From Dokdonia pacifica (GTDB lineage Bacteria > Bacteroidota > Bacteroidia > Flavobacteriales > Flavobacteriaceae), in NCBI RefSeq assembly GCF_900188275.1, contig NZ_FZNY01000001.1:186001-250000 (forward strand): DNA of 64,000 nt, given 5' to 3'. Below the pieces are notes generated by a model that did not search any database, was not told the origin of the DNA, and saw only the letters and a list, made by a program, of their open reading frames with translations. Positions 54,532 through 63,000 of this stretch are shown here, piece after piece; position 1 is the first letter of the stretch, and every line of letters begins with the position of its first letter. The translations under genes were made by a program, and so were the position numbers.

Positions 54532-55329
54532 TTAATCCTGTACCTTAAATGTAATAGGTAGTGAATAGATAACTCCTACAGGTTTATCACCTTGTCTTCC
54601 AGGTGTCATATCTGGAATCAAATCTATAACACGTTTTGCCTCTTGTTCTAGTCTTACGTGAGGCCCTCGCGCTTTCATATCAGAAACAACTCCTTGATCA
54701 TTGATTGTAAATTGCACATGAATTCTATGAACTCCTGAAAGTCCTAATTCACCTCCTAAATCTGTATTAAATTTTCTATTAATGATTTTAGAAATTTTAC
54801 TACTCATACAATCTTTGCGTTCTTCATTTGAGTTTAAACCTTCACATCCAGGAAAAATTGGTACATACTGAACAAAGCTTACTGGAATAGGAGCGATATC
54901 TCCTTCATCAGGGTCTATATCATCTAGCGTTTGTAATTGATCATCAGATATAATATCATCTTGACTTGCTTCTGTATCATCTATAAACTCTTCAAGCAAA
55001 TCATCATCATCTTCTACTTCTGTAAACTCATCTGGCTGCTGCTCTTGAGGTGGTGGTGGTTGCTTTTGAGTAATCTTTTCTACCTTCACTTTTTCTAGCT
55101 CAAAAACATCAGCCCACAGAGGCTCTTCTTGCTCTAGACCATCATAGGGTCCTTTTTCTGCTTTTGTAGGCATACGCATTTCTATAAACAGAATAGCTAC
55201 CAATAATGATAGGATCAACCCTATCTGAAAGTGTAATGTGGGATTTCTTCGTAAATTTGCTTCATGCTTGCGTGATTTTGTGTAAGGTATGTTTTGGCGA
55301 ACATCCTTACTTTCTTGTGAATTTTTCAT
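54532..55329 (-). CDS. Energy transducer TonB (copy 2)
   Basis: TonB couples the proton-motive force to outer-membrane transporters. This 265-residue copy has a cytoplasmic N-tail and one membrane helix (HFQIGLILSLLVAILFIEM). A periplasmic linker rich in Pro and acidic residues follows (PPPPQEQQPDEFTEVEDDDD). The C-terminal TonB domain has VPIFPGCEGLNSNEERKDC and ends KPVGVIYSLPITFKV. A start nine codons upstream (55356) is possible; the ATG at 55329 fits the paralogue better. A terminator separates it from copy 1. Confidence 0.9.
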   Translation of the reverse strand: MKNSQESKDVRQNIPYTKSRKHEANLRRNPTLHFQIGLILSLLVAILFIEMRMPTKAEKGPYDGLEQEEPLWADVFELEKVKVEKITQKQPPPPQEQQPDEFTEVEDDDDLLEEFIDDTEASQDDIISDDQLQTLDDIDPDEGDIAPIPVSFVQYVPIFPGCEGLNSNEERKDCMSSKISKIINRKFNTDLGGELGLSGVHRIHVQFTINDQGVVSDMKARGPHVRLEQEAKRVIDLIPDMTPGRQGDKPVGVIYSLPITFKVQD

Positions 55330-55382
55330 AAGATTTGATTTTAAAATGTTAAACAATTTTTAAAGCAAATCAACAAGCATAC

Positions 55383-55423
55383 CAAAAAAAGAAATCCCGA
55401 AAGCAAATGCAATCGGGATTTCT
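55383..55423 (-). terminator. Terminator of the upstream TonB gene
   Basis: The stem AGAAATCCCGA / TCGGGATTTCT is followed on the minus strand by seven T (55390-55384). Confidence 0.82.
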
Positions 55424-55445
55424 ATATTTTATGAAAAGAAAGAAA

Positions 55446-56171
55446 TTAATCTTCTACTTTAAATGTAATTGGAAGTGAATATAATACTCCTACTGGCTTA
55501 CCTCTTTGTTTACCAGGCGTCATTTTAGGAAGTAATTTAATTACACGAGCCGCTTCCTGTTCTAGTCTAGGATGTGGAGCTCTTGAACGGATATTTACAA
55601 TATTTCCGTTTTTATCAATTTTGAAACTCACAAAAATTCTATTTACACCACTTAATCCTAAGTCAGATCCAAGTTCTGTATTAAATTTTCTATTTACAAG
55701 TTTACTTACTTTTTCACTCATACAGGCTTTACGCTCTGCATTGTTCTTTTTACTTTCACAACCAGGAAAAATTGGAACATTTTCGATAACTGCAAATGGT
55801 ACATCTGCAATTTCTTCTTCTTCCTCAACAACTTCTACTTCTTCTACTTCAACAATCTCTTCATCTTGTGAAACTTCTTGAGAATCTATAATAGTTTCTT
55901 CTATTTCTTCTTCATCTTCTACCACTTCAATAATTTCCGGTGCTGGTGGTGGCGGTGGCGGTGGCGGAGGAGGTGGGGTATTTAATTCTACGATTGGAAT
56001 ATCTTCTTCATCATCATCTGAACTTAGCTGTGCTAAATTAATATCGCTCTTCTCATAGGTCTTTTTTTCTATTACACCATATACTATCAAGAGAATGGCG
56101 ATAAGTCCTATTTGAAAAAAAAACAGACTACGTTTACTAAGATCTGCTTTTGGATTTTTCTTGTTTTCCAT
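55446..56171 (-). CDS. Energy transducer TonB (copy 1)
   Basis: This 241-residue TonB has a short cytoplasmic tail, a membrane helix (LFFFQIGLIAILLIVYGVI) and a periplasmic linker with eleven consecutive prolines (66-76). A very acidic Glu/Val stretch (79-120) follows. The C-terminal domain has VPIFPGCESKKNNAERKAC (Cys138, Cys150) and ends GKPVGVLYSLPITFKV. Its C-terminal half is nearly the same as that of copy 2 (for example SKLVNRKFNTELGSDLGLSG), so the genes arose by tandem duplication, while the linkers diverged. Confidence 0.92.
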   Translation of the reverse strand: MENKKNPKADLSKRSLFFFQIGLIAILLIVYGVIEKKTYEKSDINLAQLSSDDDEEDIPIVELNTPPPPPPPPPPPAPEIIEVVEDEEEIEETIIDSQEVSQDEEIVEVEEVEVVEEEEEIADVPFAVIENVPIFPGCESKKNNAERKACMSEKVSKLVNRKFNTELGSDLGLSGVNRIFVSFKIDKNGNIVNIRSRAPHPRLEQEAARVIKLLPKMTPGKQRGKPVGVLYSLPITFKVED

Positions 56172-56222
56172 AATTGTGAATATTAAAGAAGTAAATTAAC
56201 GAAATAAAATCCTAAAATAAAA

Positions 56223-56642
56223 CTAAAACTTTGATTTTAGCATCTTGGATTTGTTAATATATAATAGACAAGCCATTAAAGCAAGTACACTACCTGTAGT
56301 ATTTGCTACAATGTCCCATATATCGGGAGTTCTATAAGAAGTAACTGTACCTTGTAGTACTTCCATCAAAACTCCATATAGAACAGTTACAACAACTATA
56401 CCAGAAACAATTTTCCACAGTATTTTTGGTGAAATATCAGTTTTTGAAGAGCGCTTAAAAAACACCCATAAAATCCACAAAACTGTTAAACCAAAATAAG
56501 CCCCTGCATGCAAGAGCTTATCTATATTTGATATAGGATGTTCTACGATATGTACTGGACGCATTAACGACCCTAATGTAAGTGCTATTGTATATACTAT
56601 AGCAATTACAAATATTGATTTATGCCCCAATAATAGACGCAT
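56223..56642 (-). CDS. VanZ-like membrane protein
   Basis: This 139-residue protein has four membrane helices and VanZ-like motifs: [23 protein letters not shown] and [29 protein letters not shown]. The family is named after a teicoplanin-resistance protein, but most members are of unknown function. I use the ATG at 56642 (MRLLLGHKS); ATGs at 56648 and 56654 are also possible. The gene begins inside gcvH (23-35 nt overlap). The order sprA-gcvH-vanZ is conserved in related flavobacteria as far as I know. Confidence 0.85.
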   Translation of the reverse strand: MRLLLGHKSIFVIAIVYTIALTLGSLMRPVHIVEHPISNIDKLLHAGAYFGLTVLWILWVFFKRSSKTDISPKILWKIVSGIVVVTVLYGVLMEVLQGTVTSYRTPDIWDIVANTTGSVLALMACLLYINKSKMLKSKF

Positions 56643-57000
56643 AACCATCAGCATCTAGAAGATCTTCAACTTCTTCTGTATTGGCTATTTTTAATTTGAT
56701 CATCCATCCTTCGCCATAAGGATCTTTATTTACAAGTTCTGGATCATCCTCAAGCGCTTCATTAAACTCTACAATCTCTCCTGTTAAAGGAAGAAAAAGG
56801 TCAGACACCGTTTTTACAGCTTCTACAGTTCCAAAAACCTCGTCTTTATCAAGCGTTTCATCTACTGTTTCTACTTCAACATATACAATATCTCCCAATT
56901 CTCCTTGGGCAAAATGTGTTATACCCACGGTAGCAGTATCTCCATCGATACGTATCCACTCGTGATCTTTTGTGTACTTTAATTCTGCTGGTATGCTCAT
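56620..57000 (-). CDS. gcvH: Glycine cleavage system H protein
   Basis: GcvH is the lipoyl carrier of the glycine cleavage complex. The 126-residue product has the normal length, the N-terminal [12 protein letters not shown], and the lipoylation site Lys63 in [31 protein letters not shown] follows. It lies 67 bp after sprA on the same strand, separated by the dispersed palindrome, and overlaps the VanZ-like gene. Confidence 0.96.
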   Translation of the reverse strand: MSIPAELKYTKDHEWIRIDGDTATVGITHFAQGELGDIVYVEVETVDETLDKDEVFGTVEAVKTVSDLFLPLTGEIVEFNEALEDDPELVNKDPYGEGWMIKLKIANTEEVEDLLDADGYASIIGA

Positions 57001-57032
57001 TAGTTTATTATTATGTGTGTGTTTGTGTTTAT

Positions 57033-57059
57033 GCTTTCGCGAAAGCGTATATTATACGC
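57033..57059. repeat. Dispersed palindrome plus a second overlapping inverted repeat between sprA and gcvH
   Basis: GCTTTCGCGAAAGC (57033-57046) runs into a second inverted repeat, AGCGTATA-T-TATACGCT (57044-57060). The outer arm sequence TATACGC of the long palindrome is thus repeated here in inverted order, as if two copies had been joined. Confidence 0.8.
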
Positions 57060-57067
57060 TCATCATA

Positions 57068-60000
57068 CTAGTTTCCAAAATTATATCTTAACGTAAACCC
57101 AGACCTAATAGTAGTCTGTGGGAAAGCTGTTGATATTGCAAATGTAGAGAATGTATGATCATAAAAGAACAATGCTGTTAAATTTTTACTTAACGCATAG
57201 TCTGCTGTAAACTGCAACCCATATATATCTTGTCCTGCAGTAGTCTGACTATTATCAATATCAAGATATCTAATAATGGTTTCATTACGTCTTAAAGAAA
57301 GATCTGCTTTAAAGTTAAGATCACTTTTTAACACTTTTCTTCTTCCTCCAAAATTAGTAACGAATGTTAAATCTTTAATACGATATCCTAACCCTAACAC
57401 ATATTCATCTCCTTTTATTTCTGTAAGGATATTATTATCAAAACTTAAACCTAATGCTCTATCACGTTTAACTTCAGCAAGAATTTTAACCGAGTTTTTC
57501 ATTTCAAAATCCAAGCGCATCAATGGTGTAAATTGTTCTGTTAATGTAACACTACCATACAATGTAGGGTTTAAGAAGTTTCCTGCTTGATCTGTTTGTG
57601 CTGTTTCAGGATTAAAATCTGTATCTCTATTAAAAGCTAGATTTGTATTAAACTGATTAATCGTATATCCCGCAGTATACCCATGCTGCATAGAGAATCT
57701 TTTAAAGTTTTGCTTAAACCACTTTAAACGCATTAATCCTGTATACTTAATATTCCAGTTTGGTAATGGAATATCTCTAAAAGGCCCTGTTTTTGTTTTT
57801 GAAACATCTCTACCTGTGTATGCCGCTAAGAAAGCTGGCAAGAGTACCGATTGATTTGTACGTCCAAAACCTACAGGGAATCCATTTTCATCTCTTTCAA
57901 ATTCGGCAGTTCCATAAAATCTTGTAGCTAAACGGTCTGCCACTTGAATTCTGTTATCTCTAAACGTATTAAATGCTTCTGAAAAATCTGAAGTGCTTTT
58001 ACTAAAGGCAGTACCTATAAGCAATGTAGAGATATTAAAGTTTCCAAAATTATTACCAGTCAGGGATTCATATTGTAATGTTACTGGGTCTACCCTATAG
58101 TTTTCTGAGTAATTTTCTTGAAAAATACGATTGAAATTAAGGTCTATATCTAGGTCTTTAAGCAATCCTATACGTGCTTGTATACCTAAATTTCTACTTT
58201 CAACCTCTCTATACTGTTGATTAAAATCTTGAAATAATGTTAACCAACCATTACGAGCAGCTAGCTCTCTTACTTCTGCTTGACTTCCAAAAATAAACCC
58301 AGCTGTAGGCCTTAAACTTCCTGAAAAACCAATTGAAGGAAGATACCCTGGAAGAAATATACCATTATCTTCTTGATAATTTATTTGTACTCTCTTTAAG
58401 GCTGTTAATAATCCAATACCCGTATTAAGAGCTTTATCTGCACCTCCAAGTGTACTTGTAGTGCCCTCTTTTTGCGTTAATGCACCTCCTTTTTCTTCAT
58501 CAGTAGGAGAAGGAACTCCTCGCAATCTATCCTTGATATTATTTCCGCCTTTAGTTTTCTTTTTAAGCCCAATATACTTGTAGAGCTTATCCATTTCGAG
58601 CGTACTATTAATAGCATGTGTGTTCCTATTTTCTACAGAATTTCCTAAATCAGGAATACCATCTAGTGTTTGAAACTGTTGCGAGCCTCTTTGCCAAGTA
58701 TAGCTAGCAGTATATGAATAGGTTGTATTTGTTATCCACTCTAAGAATGGGAATTTATCAAAAGGGACATCATAGTTTAATTGCAATGTTCCAAAATGTG
58801 TATTGGGTTGTCCTACATCAAAGAATCCATCGTATACTCCAAAACCTTCTATCTCTTCTCCGTTCTCATCTAAGAAACTAGGGTTTCCGTCATTATCTAA
58901 ATAATTACGTACAATTCGATTATGACTTACATCATAATTAAATCGCAAGCTATTTGTAATTGGGAAATTCACACTGTATTGCCAGTCAAAAAGATAATTA
59001 CGTTGAAAAAGCCTTGGAATACTAATATCACTTTCACTACCTAACAGGTCTCTAAATTTTTGCTCATTGTATTGTCTTACAATATTAGAACTCACAGAGA
59101 TATTAGATGGTAAATAATTAAAATTAAAATCTTTAAGGAATTTCCAGTATTTACCTGTAAATAACGAATCATTCTTTTTAAATGGCTCTACAGGTTTATT
59201 TTCAAAATCAAAACTATAAGTACCACCAAGACGAACATTTTGGTCTCTTGACTGTTCAATTTCAAAATCTTTATGATCTGTCTGGCTATAAGAATAAGAG
59301 AATGTTAAGTTTTCTACATCATAGGGCTGTGGTTTTGCTTCTCCAGTACGTTCTTTACGAACACCTATAAAGTTGATACTTTTACGTCGTGTATAATCTA
59401 TAGCCGCTCCTTCTATTTCATTTCTTTCTTCTTGCGTCGCAGCATTGGCAAGTCTATCATCTAGTTCTAAATCTAAGAACTGAGGATCGAATTTAGGAGT
59501 AATAATCTCCTCTCCTATTGCATAGTTAAAAGGTAATTGGATTCCCCATTTTTTAGGTAATAGCTGTCCGACATTTACATTTGTAACTACATCATATTGG
59601 AACACATCTTCAAGACTACGTTCTGCAGGTCCTTGTTCTATACTTCCAAATCCTACTGTACTCTGTCTACCTGTAGCAGAAACTGTAGCAAAATCGGCGA
59701 TATTCCCATCAGCATTTACAACAGCGGCCCATCCTCCTTCATTACTTAAATCTGAAAGACGAAGTTCATTAAACCATACTTCTCCTCCTATTTCTCCAGG
59801 TGAACATCCAATATCAATACTTGTTCTTGGGTTTCCATTTTTAACCCCTAATAATAAGGTTCTAATATCACCAAAACTTGGAAGACCTTTAATTCCTATT
59901 CTTAATTCTCCAGGCACATAACATACTTCATCTGCATTTAAAATACGATCTCCATTTTGATCAAAGTATGTAATTTCATCAGGATCATCTTCGACGTCTC

Positions 60001-63000
60001 CAGAAATCACTTTTGATTTAATAGTTTGTAGTAATTCTAAATCAAGGTTCATTTCATTTACTGAAGGCCATATAGCTTCTCGATCTGTCTGAGCTACATT
60101 AAATGGGGTTGGCTCTAATCCCAATTCTATTTGATAGAAATTACTATTAAGGTCTGTACCCATACGTACAAAACCGACAATATTTTCATTATCTAATCCG
60201 TCACTACCATCTTCAACCAGTGCTTCTGCATGCATAAACATACGCAGATTCTTATACTGTCTCATGTCTAGATTATAGAACTTATAAACTCCTCTTGAAT
60301 CCTGTTCTTCTAGACCATTTACACGTATAGATAGTGATTGTTCATTCTGACGAATATTATTATTGTTATTATTTAATCGCTCTCTCTGTACTCCTGGAGG
60401 TAGATTATATGGCACTGGAGAGCGTGTTTCGTTTGCTTCAATATTAACAGCAGCCACTTCAAATAATGTATTATCTGCTTGATCTTGCTCTGTAGTCTCA
60501 TCAGGATCTAATGTCAATAAGTATCTTCTAAAATCTCCACGCACTAAATCTAGTGTACCGAAACGAAGAATAACATCATCTTGCCAGTTACTCATATACA
60601 TACGCATAAAACGTATAGCTCTAAAATCAGAAATACCTCCTACTACGTTTGTCGCTTGACTAATTGGAACTCTGAATTGCACCCAACGTGTCGGTAAAGA
60701 AGATCCATCTTGTGTTGTTACTGTAAGCTCACGTACGTCAGTTACAAATTCGTTTGTCTCAATATTAAGAGAACTTGGATTGATATCTAGTTCGTATTCG
60801 AAATAAGCATCAATCGTATTCATTGTATTATCCTGATTGACATCTTCTATATCTGGGAATGTCGTAGAACCTCTATTGGTTTGCGTAACTTCTACTGGAG
60901 AGTTTCCTTGTAAGTTGTTAAAGCTCTTATAACGTTCAACAACGCCTCCAGATGCATTTAAGAAATAATCATAGTTATCTCCTGCTGGATCAGGGAGTGC
61001 TGCAAATCCAGGATATAAGTTTGCTTCTTCAGCATCATTTAATCCATCATATCCAACATCTTGATTGGTACGCGCTGCTCCTTCAGTATCAAAAGCATAT
61101 ACCAAAGATTGATTGGTAGGCACTTTACCCCAGTTAGTAGAAGTAGTAGCGTCATCAAATCCAGGTTGTGGAAATGCTATTTCTGGAAGTCCATTTTCAT
61201 ATTGTTTACGACCATCTTTAAGGATATCTTCAGAGATACTTCCTAAATTTATAGTCAATTTACCTCCAGGGTTTGTAGTATCATTATTTGCAAAAAATGG
61301 ATCTAATAACCAGAATTCAACAAACTCCACATTCGCTTGTTCAAAATCTGTAGAGGTAAGTTGTCTCATAATACCTCCAAAATTTTGTTCTGGATTACTT
61401 AATTGTTGATCCTGCGCATCATTACTAAAGTTATAAGGCCCTCTTTCGTCTGGGAAGTATGCTAAATCGAGTGTAAATAATGCTTGTGTTTGTCCAGCTA
61501 CAATATCCTGTTGTGGAAAAATCTCATCTCTAAAAACACGACGTGTTTCCGGCAATGAAAGATCTGTATCAGATATTTCGCCAGGACGTTGTGCATTATA
61601 GAATACGGGGTCAATTGTATACCAAGCTAGTTTTGCTCTTCTAAATCCTCCTGCAAGGTCATTATTAGGTAATTCTCCTCCAAATCCTACTGGAGCTGAA
61701 GATAAGAACCATTGCAATGGGCTACTTACATCAATGGCAGTTTGCGACGCTTCAAAATCTTCTATATACGAAGTTGCCTCTCCATTAAAATCAGTTCCCT
61801 TAGGTTGTCCCGGTGATAAGAATGCTGCCTCTCCTCTTATAGAGAAATTTGAAGGCGCATCTGTATCTATATTTGGCAGTTTATTTACCATTCTAGTTAA
61901 GAAGGGCACCTCTGTTGAATAACTAGCATTAATTCCAAAAATAGTATTGTTTATCGGCTCAAAACTATACGTTGCTTTTTGTGTAAGTGGTCGTTCATTT
62001 AAATTCAAGAACGTACCTCCAATAATAAAGTCTTCACTAAACCTATGCTCTACATTAAGTCCTGTAAAACGTTTGTTTTGCTGTCCAAAAACAGCATTAT
62101 TCTCTACAGAAGCGGTGATAGGAATACCTGAAGCTTCAAGAGATTTATCTAATATGATAACACGTCCTAACTGATAATTAACAGTATAGTCTAACCCTTC
62201 AACTAACGGACGTCCACCTGCTGTTACTGTAACTGATCCTTGAGGAATATTAAATGCTCCTAAAGATATTCCTTGCTCTTGAGTAGACTTATAACGTCCT
62301 TTAAGCAGGAACTTATTTTTTTCAGCATTATCACGTGCTATTGTTTTGGTAGACTTGTAAAGTGTCCTGTATACATATTCTTCCTGATGAGGGTTGAATG
62401 TATTTAACTCATTATCTGAGTTTGCAATACCATCATCATAAACCTCAGAATCATCACTACGAAGGATATTAAATAAGTGTTCTCCAAAAGGCTCTACAGT
62501 TGTAAACACGATACTTCCATTTTGCACATGAACTGTGGTTCCTGGAACAAAATCAAAGAAACCATCTCCACCTACCTGAGGGTCTCCAAAAGCAGTTAAA
62601 CGATCTAAGTTAAATAATCGCAATAATGTATTAGATTCTAACGCTCCTCGATCTGCATTACTACCTGATTCTCCTGGATCTGTATTTCCATTAAATAAAG
62701 TTGGTAACGTAGCTCCTGGAACAGGTGTAATAAAGTTTAAGGGAGAAGGATCGGCATATACGATATTCATACGGAAACCATCTTGCTCTAATTGAAAAGC
62801 ACCTAAAGGGTAAATGTTTTTCATCATTAAGTCCCATACAGGTTCTTGTACGTTTGTCAAATTACTTTTAAGCATTTTAACAACAAGATTCTGAGGACTT
62901 CCTGCTTGACCTGCTGGAATTACAGTATCCAAAATACCATTTCCATCTGCATCTTGTCCATTAGGGACACCATCTCCATTAATATCAGCATCGGCATCAT

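Noticed and set aside
56223-56654. Glycopeptide-resistance function for the VanZ-like gene
   Set aside because: No other van genes are present and the gene sits in a conserved sprA-gcvH context.
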